From Akebia trifoliata (lineage: Eukaryota > Streptophyta > Magnoliopsida > Ranunculales > Lardizabalaceae), in the NCBI GenBank assembly GCA_017979445.1, contig CM030706.1, positions 13,006,967-13,070,966 of the forward strand: 64,000 nt of DNA, written 5' to 3'. Position 1 is the first letter of the stretch, and every line of letters begins with the position of its first letter. Of the stretch, positions 11,660 through 21,964 are shown one piece after another. The translations under genes were made by a program, and so were the position numbers. A model generated the notes under the pieces. That model was not told the origin of the DNA and ran no database searches. It saw only the letters and a list, made by a program, of their open reading frames with translations.

Positions 11660-11930
11660 TTTGTTGGAAAAGAAGAAAAAGGAGGACAGAGAGACTATTG
11701 GTTTGTTGGAAAATAAGAAAAATGAGGGTAACAGAAAGTTGTTGGTTTGTTGGAGAAAAAAAAAAGGGATGGCAGCAGAGAGTTGTTGGTTGGTTGGAGA
11801 AGAAGAAAAGAGAGGGTAGCAAAGAGTTGCTAGTTTGTTGGAGAAGAAGAAAAAAAAGGGCAGAGAGTTGCTGGTTTGTTGGAGAAAAAGAAAAAGGTGG
11901 GTAGTAGAGAGTTGCTAGTTTGTAGAGAAT
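11660..11930. repeat. About 50-bp minisatellite in the LTR
   Basis: Five to six copies of a unit containing AGAGTTGCTGGTTTGTTGGA followed by GAAGAAGAAAAAG and GGGTAGC. It creates long open frames on both strands, including a 270-codon Ser/Leu/Phe-rich one on the minus strand at 11442-12254. These have no domain and are explained by the repeat. Confidence 0.8.
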
Positions 11931-12309
11931 TGAAGAGGATGAAGAGATGACTGTTGTTGTTGCTTTGGAGAGTTGGAGATGATGAAAAGAGAGAGAAAGA
12001 GAGCATTCAGTTAAAGAGGGAGGTGACTCCAAGAGAAAATATCTGAGAGAAGAGTTTTGCTGAAGCAAAAGAAAACGTGAGGGAATGTAGAGTGTTCCCA
12101 ACGTGGGCAAAGAGAAAGTCGAAAGAACAACCCCCTCAGCAGTTCGTGTAGAGAATCCCCTTTTATAAAAAATGTTTCTAAATTTTTTATTTCTTTTTTC
12201 TTCCCACGGTTTTTTTTTATTATTTATTTTCCTTTTTCTTCTCCTCACTCTCACATTTCTTTTAGGATAATTGGAGTGGCGATCCCACGATACTTGCGAC
12301 TTAATTGTC

Positions 12310-12560
12310 CTTATGCGATCGATTCAATTTTCAATTTTTAATTTGATAGGTTAGCTTTAATTTTTATTTTTATTTGATTGGTCAATTTTTAGTTTTGTTG
12401 ATTGGATTTTAATTCGATTGATTGGTTGGAATTTGATTTTAATTTGATTGGATTTGAATTTCAATTTGATTGGCCGATTGGATTTTAATTTTGCTTTATA
12501 TGGTCGATTGCATTTTAATTTTACTTTCAATTTATTTGTTGATTGGATTTTAATTTAATT
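12310..12560. repeat. Simple repeat GATTGGATTTTAATTT
   Basis: Irregular copies of GATTGGATTTTAATTT and close variants fill this part of the LTR. Confidence 0.7.
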
Positions 12561-13117
12561 TTTTAAAATTTTTATCATGTTTTCCTAAGAATCAGGTTCT
12601 CTAGTTGGACATTGAGAGGTATTTTGATCATTTTTGTGATTTCTCATAAATTTCTCTATTTTCTTCTATTTGGGTTCCGTTATACTCGAAATTATATTCT
12701 GAGTGCAATGATGATACTTTCAAGATTTTTCGGAGGTCAAAAATTCATGAGGAGTATTTTCATCATCTTGTTGATTTTTGTAGATTTTTATGAATTTTAA
12801 CGTGAGGTTTCTTTCAGTCCCAATGTTATTATTTCTAAATTTCAAGGTTGTATTTTCCTAGCGTCTGATGTCTCTAACTTATTGAAATGTGTAGCGAATC
12901 TAAGCGTACGTACTTGTTAAATTGGGTGTATGGTGCAGTGATCCTAAGTGTGCGTAAACTTCTATGTCAAATCGTAGCGAGTAGGAGAGATGAAAAGACC
13001 AGAAACGGGAGAAATCAAGGACATTACTCACAAGCCTTCGAGTTTTTTGAGCTCATCATTAGGAATACATCGTGACCGGGTGAAAAATTAGGCAGATGCA
13101 AAAATGGGGTATCTCTA

Positions 13118-13131
13118 GATGCCCCTCTTTG
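13118..13131 (-). other. Polypurine tract before the 3' LTR
   Basis: On the minus strand AAAGAGGGGCATC directly precedes the LTR. The identical core AAAGAGGGG precedes the LTRs at 40262 and 51558, which fixes both element orientation and LTR start. Confidence 0.75.
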
Positions 13132-15300
13132 GTAGAGGGTGGAAGTAAATTAGGTGGCCAATATATTGTGGTAGATAGTATGACATTCGAATACCAAAGC
13201 CAGTGACAGTTCATTTTGTAACCTGATTCGATAATTTGTCGAGGTGTCTAGATCTTTGAATTTTGAAAAATTCTCCTTAACAAATGCAAATACAATGAGA
13301 GTGCACGTGTGGCAACAGTGCAATGATGATTTTGAAAAGTCATGCCTCCATTCTACGAATTCATGCTGAGAGGATAACAAACTTAACGATGAAAAACTAC
13401 GCAAAATCTATATAAAATCTGAGCAGAACCCGAGAAAATTATAAATTAAAATTGAGTGAAATTGAGTAAAATTTGAGCATAAATTGAACATAACCTGAGT
13501 ATAACTGAGTAAAATCTGAGAAAATCTCAACGGGGTTTGAGCAAAATTTAAAAACAATCTTAACAAGATCTGAGTAAAATTTGAGAAAAATCTTAGTAGG
13601 GTCTGAGCAAAATCTGAGAACAAATCTTAGTAAGGTCTGAAAAAAATCTCAATGGGATTTGAAATTTTTTTAAAAATAAATCTCAATAAGGTCTGAGCAA
13701 AATCTAAGCATAACTGAGCATAATTTGATAAAAGGTCTGAGAAAAAATTAAGAAAAATTAGAGTACAATCCTACTCCATAGGAACAATTTTTTTGAGAAA
13801 GTCCTTAGAAAGAATCTGGGAAAATGTTGAGTAAAACTTGAAGGTTGGGAAAACCTATACGAGACTGAAAATCATGTTTTACATGTTTCAAAAAAAAGTC
13901 TGAGTTACCAATAGTTTGAAAATACTTTATCTCCAAACATGAATTTGAATAAACACTTGAAAAGAAAATTCAAAAGCCTTAGAAATTTCTGTTCAAAACA
14001 TATTTGGCATCTCATTCAATTTTGTCATCTGTTTCAAATAGACATTGGATCCTTCTCTTTTTTCTTTAAATTAAAGAATATCTAGGTTTCTCACATTTTG
14101 ATAAACCTGATTTGAAATTTTTTGGATTTATTGAGATGGTCAATTTTTATTAGGTCAAGATTGCTCATCAGACAACTTAAACACACGAAACATTACTAAC
14201 ATAACAAGGATTTCTACGATTAAGATGTAATGAACTTTTTCTTAAAAAAGTGCCTTTATTTTGAGATGACAAAGAATAAACAAAAACGCTTGACTCGAGT
14301 GAGATCATCCTTTGAAATTCTAAGACTCTTAAGAGCATCATATGCACAATAGATGAATATTTTTGAAAAACTCAAAATTTGATGAACATTGAAAGTTTAG
14401 ATTTTTCTTTCAATGTTTGAAATTAATATGTATTTCTCATTTTTAGATCATTTGATCAAATGAACTTCCTTTAAAAGTCAGAGATTATTTTTATATTTTA
14501 TGAGTTTTTATCAGTTTGGGCCTCGATATTTTCCCTTGTTTGAACCTTATATTGTGGCACGAACTTCAAAGGAAGTTTCTTAGATTGCATTTATGAAATC
14601 TTCTTTGATAGTGTCTTAACTTTTGCCTAGATCGCCCTTCCTGGTTTTCTATCTAGTAAACTACACAAATTTTTTTATGCTCTTCCTTTTTTCAAATCGC
14701 CTTTTCGATTTTTTAGCCTAATGAATTTCAATTTTTTTATTTTTTATTTACCTTGACTTGACTTTTGCCTAAGTTGCCTTTACGGGTTTTCAACCTAGCA
14801 GTCTTTTACTTTTTTTTTTTTTCGAGAGACTCTTCTTGGTGATAGCACGAATTTCCCTTGACCATTTTGCGTGATACCTAAGAGGACCTTTTAGGTGGGC
14901 TTAGGACATATTTAGAAAGAAATGATATAAGGTTCAAAATTTTGAAAAATGCCTCTAGTCTTACATGTTCTCCATTAACTTTTTTTTTTTTAAATGCCTC
15001 TAGTTTGGCATTCTTGCTTTTTTATCTTCTATACATTGGATGAAAGATTTTTCTTTGAAAAATACTTCATTTTTTTTTCTAATTCATTTTTATTGTTCAT
15101 TTTGGCGAGTATAGATTTTTATATTTTTTTGGAGAATAATATATTTTTTGAGACAGAGCCTGAAGTAACTTCCCTAGTTGCCTACGTACCCCAATTTAGT
15201 TTTGAGATCAATTTTGATCATAATTCAAACTACCTTTCCTTAAGTTGGTTTGTGCGGTTTAGAAAAAAAGGCTATCTTTCCATTTAGGATACGAGGGGCT
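13132..15300 (-). mobile_element. 3' untranslated region of a Tat-type gypsy element
   Basis: Read on the minus strand this matches the plus-strand region 37560-40240 in content and order: a GTACGTAGGCAACT-like block (15180-15200), then repeated GCTAGGTTGAAAACC / GGCAACTTAGGC blocks (14600-14800), then short repeats of AAAATCTGAGCAAAATCTGA in plus orientation (13420-13780), and finally the polypurine tract. It is non-coding. Confidence 0.65.
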
Positions 15301-15934
15301 AGTAAAGGAAATTTTTTGAAAAGGGTAAGATTAGGAAAATGCATCGGCCAAAGAAAGACCTCCTTAAATGAGGTATCACATAATCTGGTCTAGGTTGGTT
15401 AGTCTCTTTGTCTTGTAAGGTCTCTTTGACGATGACTGGTTTGCTGGGTTGGGCTCAAACTTTCTCTGGTAGAACTCTACATTTTTGGATGAGTGATTTC
15501 CTTTTCAACATTGAGTTCTTTAGTTGGCCTTCACCTATAGTGCTAATATTTAATTTTGGCTCTCAGAGGGAGTATTTTTATTTATTTATTTATTTATTTT
15601 ATTGATACCTAGGATGATAGATTTTGACTATTGTGCCTTGCATCTAAGATGATAGATTCAATGTCTTGAAGTACTTGATCCAATTTGCCGGATTAACTTT
15701 GAGTATTTGGATTCATTGGTGATATTCAATTCTTATGAGTACAATTTGTGTTCTGAATTTCCTATCTCTTGATCATGACACCCTCGAGGTATGATGTGTT
15801 TTTGAACTGTCAGAGTAACCTTCGATTCTAGGGATACATGTTGTACCCATAGGTGAAATTTTTTTCTGAACATAAATGATTATTGGGCAAGAATATTCAC
15901 CATTGGAAAATATTGGTGCTTACACTTGGCATAT
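15301..15934. other. Unassigned retrotransposon spacer
   Basis: AT-rich non-coding DNA with a TTTA microsatellite at about 15578-15600. No conserved motif was seen. Confidence 0.35.
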
Positions 15935-16030
15935 CCTCATAGGATCATGCGAAAACATCTTTGAACTCCTTAAGTAAGTTCATTATTTTCTCATATTCCT
16001 CTGGGGATTGGGCAGTTTTAATTCGCACTT
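15935..16030 (-). pseudogene. Short fragment of gypsy RT region
   Basis: On the minus strand the sequence reads LKEFKDVFA, a stop, then SYEDMPS, the block that precedes the reverse transcriptase core in this family (compare SYRDMPGLDTDLVVHK at 26.5 kb). The DNA GGCATATCCTCATAGGATCA is likewise close to the text at 26519. Little more than 30 codons survive, so this element has lost most of pol. Confidence 0.6.
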
Positions 16031-16429
16031 CTCAAGAATTATCATTAGTTCAATGTTTGATCAAATTCTTTTTAAAATTTTGAGAATTTGTTACGCACAT
16101 GATAATTGAAAGATTATTTTATTTCATTAGAATAAAAAGAATCGATTGATAAACCAGAACAAAGACTCTTGTAAAAAGAACTACTCTTTGAAACTTGACA
16201 CAACTTGAAGACAGACTACATAGGTTGGACATGACAAGACAAAAAAATAAAGAAAAGACTAGGATAACTAGACGGTGCTTTACCCAAAAGACTCAACATT
16301 TCAGTTAAAAGTTGTCTTTCCTTTGTCGATGAGATTTTGAATAGCATGGCAGAGAGATATATATCTGTTGGAGTAATGACTTGTAACTTGGTGAAACTCG
16401 TAGAACTGGTGACTTTCATGATTGTTTTG

Positions 16430-17028
16430 AAGGGCACTGGGTACAGACTTAGGCTATAATGATAAGATCAATCATTTCTTTGTCAACATCTTCAAGACGA
16501 TACTTAAGGTCATCCCAAGATCATCAAATTTTTTTCTAGGCTTGGGTCATTTAATGACATTAATTGTCTATTGTGTTGGATTTGAGTTAGTAACTTTCGG
16601 ACTAAACTGCTTTATAAACTCTTCTACGATTTCTTTTTAGGTGTGAAGGCGATATTATATTAGGAGGATAAGCCATTCAAGAGCGGGTCCTTCGAGAGTG
16701 GTGCAAAACAATTATGCCATTTGTTCACCCCCAAACCTCGAAGATGCATGTCCCTGACATACGTACATAGGTAAGTTCTTGGGTAAGAAATTCCGTCATA
16801 TTTGGGCATGCTTAGTAATTCATATTGCTTCGAAGGATCGATTCTAATTGTTGGATCTCCTCCATGTCTATCTTTGTTGTCTTGGCATGTCACAATTGGA
16901 TGGCATTGGTGTACACGATTCATCTGGTTCACAAAACCTTGCATAATTTGACGTAGATTGGCCGTGTTTATGACTGATGGTCCTTGGAAAAATAAATTAA
17001 AGATTACGATCAATAAGGGGCAAAACAT
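16430..17028 (-). pseudogene. Gag-like fragment
   Basis: An open stretch on the minus strand (17028-16660) contains MPKYDGISYP followed by YVRDMHLRGLGVNK, the layout of the conserved retrotransposon gag domain (target sentence, then helix with RGL). Past its stop, another frame reads EEFIKQFSPKVTNSNPTQ with two later stops, resembling the end of the gag domain. It lies upstream of the RT scrap at 15935 in the same orientation, as expected for one element that lost its middle. Assignment rests on motif pattern alone and is tentative. Confidence 0.45.
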
Positions 17029-17139
17029 TTGACTAAATAGACTACGTTAGATGATTCGTTAAATGACTTGAAAGAATGACCTGGGTAGAGATGTATTAGG
17101 CAATCTCGACACAAAATGGGATGGCATAGAATGTTTTTG

Positions 17140-19485
17140 GTTATTCGTCTGGGAGTAGGGCGGATGAGGCCAGTACTTCTCATAGTTGTCCGGCCGAGGA
17201 CTTGCCAGGCGACAGTGGTGGGAGAGGCAAACGTAATGGCTGAGGCCAGGCAGATAGGGCTGTAAGTGCTGGCAGAGTAGGCCATGATGTTCCTAGGGTC
17301 GAGATCCCTGAAGAGGAGAGTGAGAGGGTTCTAGATACCTCTCTTCTTCGTGGGTTAGGGAGACATGTTTCTATGCTCGTTCGCTTGGATATCCCTACGC
17401 CTTATCCTTCAACTAGCTTCAGAGGAAGATAGAACGCATTCCTTTCTATTGCTATCCTGTTCTCGGATGACATCAGGACACAGTTTTCTACAATTGTCTT
17501 TGGAGCTTTTCTTCAGATCCCCGTGCTTAGGGCGGACAGACCTTTGTTTTTAGCCATGGTAAAGAGATGGTTCCCGGCAACCCATTCCTTTCATATGCTA
17601 GAGTCCCTACCTCAATGGTGGGGAAGATGTGGCGTATTAGCACAGAGTTTTGATGGGGCTTCTGCTGATAGAGGTAGAGGACGGAGCTCTGCCCACTTAT
17701 AGAGAGAGATCGGCCCGCTTCGGTGACCGTGATTTAGACATCATTTTTCGCATCTGCTTTCTTCTCCTCATTGGCAGTTACTTTTTTTTGGAGGATGATT
17801 CTTCAGTTTCTACCACCTTCCTTTCAGTTATGCACGACATCAACCACATTGGTGATCTTGACTGGGGGAGCTTGATTTACGGTACCATTTTGGCTGGACT
17901 GGATTGAGTGGTGGAGGGCATCACTGTGTCCTGTGGAGTTGGTATCTGCACTCGATTCTTTTGGCAGTTCATGAGGTAAACTAGATCCTGACTTTGCTCT
18001 TCAGTTGTTTCTTTCCTAATATCCTGTTTATGGTCTGACATTCTACACTATTTCTTTCAGATTTTTGTCATGTGTATTTTTTGTTTTATCTGCCCACCCG
18101 TAGTCATCACGACGAGGGTTATCCATTGGGTGCTTTTTGGCCTACTAGAGACGCTAGGGCTATCGGGAGCAGCCCTAGGAATGCTCGAGCCCACATTGAC
18201 CGATGTCGTTTCCGAGATGTGAGTATCTGAACCTTTTCTTTTTATTTTATTTTGAAGCTGTTTGTATTTGTTGTCTGACTATTTCTTTTGTAGATCTTCT
18301 CGGTTACGTTTTGAGACCTTCCTCGCACTGTCAACGGGAAGCAAGAGGTGCGGAACGCTTACAAGCGTAACACCAGACGACAGCGTTACCCCTACTTTAT
18401 TGGCGAGCATAGATACACATTCTATCTAGGGGAGCGTCTGTTTTTCCAGCACAGTGGGAGCCTTCGCAACCTTGTCTCTCCACCTGAGCCTATCTCGGGT
18501 GCTATGACGGTGGATGAGTATCTTGCCCAGGCGAGGGGCGTAGATGCTGTTGGGCTGGTGAGGGGCGGTGACTATCAGGCCTGGTTCCGAGAGGCCTCTA
18601 TTGGGTGCATCATGCCTGCAGTCACTGCCCGGGCTGGGATTACTAAGATTGGAGGGGTCCTTCTTCAGGAGCACGCTGTTACGGTATGCATTCTATCATT
18701 GTCTCCTTTCTGTAGGGCTTTCTGGTTCTTATCATTCTCACTTGGTCGGTGTTTTCGCTTTCAGGCCGATGATCTTCGTCGTCTTCGAGAGGGCTACGAT
18801 GTGATCAAGGCCCAGGCAGCGAGGGCTGTGGAGATGGAGAATAGGTGGAGGTCCTCTAGGGTTAAGGTAGAGGAGTAGGCTGCTCTTATCGAGGAGCATG
18901 AGGCTCGTATAAAGGTGCAGGCAGCCAGGATCCAAGAGTTAGAGCTGGAGATGTCGCTGCGATAGTCACGTCTACAGGCTGAGATGGTATGTCGTTTCTT
19001 TTCCCTTTCCCTTTCATTTCACATATTGTAGTTCATAGGTATTCTGTCTTGATTGGTTCTTCTTATAATCTTTTTAGGACTATCATCGACGTCGAGACAG
19101 AGCGAGCACCTTTGCGCGGCCTCCAACACCTCCCAGGGTATGTATTTACTTTTAGTTGTTCATTTTCCTGCATATGCTGTATATATTTCTGCCTATATTT
19201 TGATTTGTTCTATTTTTTCATTTTCAGGCTTCCCCTCCCACTGGCCCTTCTGTCCCTGGCGCTAATCTCGCGGGTACCACAGAGCAGGATGCTACCCCTG
19301 GACACAGAGCTATTTTTCACAGATTCGGAGGGACGACTGCGATTGCACGGTCTACCTTCTTCTGGGGTGTCTGGCTCGGGTGTAGTAGCTGGATCTTCTT
19401 CCGGAGCGATCCCAGAGACTTAGAGTGCCTGGGACGATGCTCCCCCCTTGTTTTGATTTTTTTGTACCTAGAAATTTTATGTTAG
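17140..19485 (+). pseudogene. Plant mobile domain (MAIN-like) gene with introns, broken
   Basis: The plus strand reads LFLAMVKRWFPATHSFHM near 17550, the N-terminal signature of plant mobile domain proteins. A segment with FLLLIGSYFF and WGSLIYGTILAGLD (17740-17907) matches the middle of the domain, and a later exon reads DYQAWFREAS (18570). Splice sites are well formed: introns at 17976-18060, 18219-18293, 18684-18764, 18987-19077 and 19138-19227 all begin GT and end AG. The last three are phase 0 and keep one frame open across the junctions. The exon at 18765-18986 encodes a Leu/Ala/Glu-rich coiled coil (DDLRRLREGYDVIKAQAARA). Damage: frameshifts in the first part and stops at about 18877 and 18963. 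It is antisense to the flanking gypsy genes. It could be an extra gene carried by a Tat element, or a captured Mutator or host gene. Confidence 0.7.
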
Positions 19486-19517
19486 ATTCAGACATTTTTG
19501 TAAACATTTTAAACTTT

Positions 19518-19524
<7 letters not shown>

Positions 19525-19579
<55 letters not shown>
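19525..19579. repeat. (TA)n microsatellite
   Basis: About 27 TA dinucleotides just after the last exon of the plant mobile domain gene. Confidence 0.95.
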
Positions 19580-19582
<3 letters not shown>

Positions 19583-20039
19583 CAATTATTTCTTATTGTT
19601 CATTATGATAATGTGTTGTAATTGACTCGGGCCCTAACAGGCTTCTTGGGCGTGATCATCAGGGCTTTTGAGTCCCCTTGAGTGTTGGTAAGCTTATGAG
19701 TGGGTAGAGGGTGCGATTAGAGTCCCAATGACCCTTCGAGTATGTTCTTGAGTGGTGTGAGTCGTTTGGGGTCCATGGTGAGTGAGGCGGCCCTTGGAGG
19801 TTTTATCTGGCCTAATATGATCCTGACGAATTCCTACATGCTCGGTATACATCTTGAGAGTTTTCGAGAGTTTTGAACGTGTTTATTGAGCATGTAAGAG
19901 TTCCTGCTATTTTTTATGTGATTTTGAGGTTTCAAGATATGAGGTGCCTGTTATGTGGTCCTGAATCTTTTAGAATTCACCTGATCCATGTCCCTAAGGC
20001 TAAAACCTTCTGGTCCATGTTCTCAACGCGGATAGATTT

Positions 20040-20225
20040 TCCCAGCTTCATCTGTGCCAGGAGCACGGATGAGTCATTTTTGCTTTTATCTGTGCCTTAA
20101 GCACGGATGAGTCACATTTTGCTTCATCCATGCCCCCAACACAGATAAGCTAATGTTGATTTTATCCGTATTTTGGGCACGGATCCCTTAACATTTGTCC
20201 TTATCCGTGTTTCAAACACGGACCA
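20040..20225 (+). promoter_or_regulatory. Palindromic ATCCGTG/CACGGAT repeats ahead of a mobile-domain gene
   Basis: Four to five units of about 45-50 bases, each containing a left half ATC(C/T)GTG(C/T) and a right half CACGGAT(G/C) about ten bases apart, lie 140-320 bases before the start codon at 20366. The halves can pair as hairpins. The same repeat family is at 44690-44870. A regulatory function is inferred from position only. Confidence 0.5.
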
Positions 20226-20365
20226 GTATGATTTACTTTCCACTTTAAGCCTGTTTTAGCTTCATTTTACCCTAACATTTCACTTTTCACGATTTTTTTA
20301 CTTCCCTTTTTCACTTTTGGCCGATTTTTACTCTCTTTCTTCTTCAAAACTTCTTCTCAAGCTCC

Positions 20366-21964
20366 ATGGAGGTGCCCTCTACTCTTCCCAACTTGAAAAG
20401 GTATGGCATTGTTGATCTTTTCTTAAGTAGTTGGATAGAGAGTATGGATAGTGATGATAGAGCTCAATGGTGTTTGAATAAATTGGGGTTCACTCTTTCT
20501 TTGCCCAAGGTTCCATTGCAATGGGGTTTGATTGAGGAAATGTTAGGGTGTTGGATCCCTGAGCTCAATCTCTTTCAATTCCGGGAGCATGAAATGACTT
20601 CCACCATTGAGGAGTTTGAAATGTTATTGGGGCTTGAGATATCGGGCCTAGTTGTGATTCCACCATTGCGTGATGGATACCGAAGTGAGGCTTTCGACTT
20701 CTTGGGGGTAAGCCATAAGTTTTTGAAGATTCTGGATGGTGGATCGATTTTGAAGACCATGTCCAAGTCTTTCTTGATTGAACGCCTCACGGATCCCTCG
20801 AAGCCATTGATTCTCTTTAATGTTTCACTTTACTAGTGGTGAGTCAACTTCTATTTTTGGGTGGCGGCGACATCATGGACCTTTCTCTCATTCACGTGAT
20901 TCAACAAGTCCGAGAGGGACGCCGGTTGGCATCAATGTTTTTGAGCGAAATGTTCCAATATCTCACGGCTTGCTTTTCTGGTCGTGATCGGATTTTTCGA
21001 GGATGTGCTCCACTCCTCCAAGTAAATCCCAAACTTAGCTTAGATTTAAATTTGAATTTGAATTTACTAGTTTCCAAAGTTTAGAATGCTCCTGTTATTG
21101 TAGCTTTGGTTTATGGATTATCTGGCTTCAACTGAAGTGGTTAATTATTCATTTTGCGTTAATGCCAATCTCGTACTCATGATGTCGAGACGAGTTGCTC
21201 CATTCGTTTCGGGTGGCAAAGAAGAGTGGTACTCCTTTATTGGCAACTTTGATGATGAAGAAGTGAGGTGGATTGGTACCTTCCAACCTCGAGGGTCTCC
21301 CGTGATTGCATTTGATGGTGCCCGTTTCCTTGTTTTGATTGGTCTTCACGAGGCAACTCATTATGTACCACTTCGGGTTCTTCGTCAATTTGGTTATGAC
21401 CGGGGTGTGCTCATCCCCGAGAATTTCAATGAGTTGGTCAGTCCTTTGTCGACTGCACTTTTGAGTCGACTCGTAAAAGAATGGGGTCGAGTTGAGGTTC
21501 TGAGTCGATCCATCTTTGTAGCGCACCTATTCCCGGCATACTTGCATTGGATTCGAGAACTCGTTTCTGGGAGACCCTCGGTGTTGATAGTTCCTCGAAC
21601 GCGCCCTGGTGCTTCATTTTTCTTTGATTATCGAGATCGAGTTGAGGAATCTTAGACTGATCATCATCGAATTCAGGCTATCTGGCTCAAATCCGATAAG
21701 AAAATACAGAAAGAGATTGTTCGACTGACTTCTGCCCTTACCTAATCCAGATGTAATGATGGTGGCGAAGTGGCTAGGCTTCGAGCTGAAGTCGCTGAGG
21801 TAAGGGATTGGCTTGCCCAATGTCCTCATTTTGAGGACTTTGCAGCATATTTGGTGAGTCGCGATGCTTTTGATGCCGAGAAAGAGATGATGAGCCAGGC
21901 TGCCCGGATCCGTACTTTAGAGGAACGCCTTGACTCTTTTTTCATTTCTCACCATGATGTTTGA
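20366..21964 (+). pseudogene. Second plant mobile domain gene, one intron, lightly broken
   Basis: Starts MEVPSTLPNLKRYGIVD after a pyrimidine-rich leader. It contains the domain's TSTIEEFEMLLGLEISG block (about residues 73-89), then a frameshift near 20825, FLGGGDIMDLSLIHVIQQVR, and an intron at 21022-21103 (GTAAAT...TTGTAG, phase 0) joining PLLQ to LWFMDYL. The second exon is open for about 180 codons and has VLRQFGYDRGVLIPE, the conserved C-terminal part of the domain. After a stop at about 21653 and another near 21740, the frame continues as a coiled coil (EVARLRAEVAEVRDWLAQ). The layout domain plus coiled coil matches the gene at 17140, but the two are very different in sequence. It lies antisense between the gypsy integrase end (23424) and the 3' part of the region. 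Extra antisense genes at this position are known in plant Tat elements. Confidence 0.75.

Larger units (their letters stand above)
9831..13117 (-). mobile_element. Long LTR (3' LTR of a minus-strand gypsy element)
   Basis: The start is set by the polypurine tract next to it: on the minus strand AAAGAGGGGCATC is followed by TAGAGATACCCC, aligning with TGTAGACACC after the same tract in the elements at 40262 and 51558. The end is placed at TGAAGAAGAG (plus strand, 9831), where homology to the gag pseudogene stops. Near its end it contains GTTGCCACCTAG and GGAAGGTGTTAG, hallmarks shared in reverse with the LTR ending at 31981. At about 3.29 kb it is about twice the length of the LTRs of the element at 30204. 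The terminal dinucleotide reads TA instead of TG, probably a mutation. Confidence 0.65.

Noticed and set aside
11442..12254. 270-codon open frame on the minus strand
   Set aside because: Ser/Leu/Phe-rich low-complexity text produced by a GA/TTGGTTTG minisatellite inside an LTR; open frames occur on both strands at once.
17010..17285. 91-codon minus-strand frame overlapping the mobile-domain gene
   Set aside because: Antisense shadow of the plus-strand gene start; composition follows the other strand.
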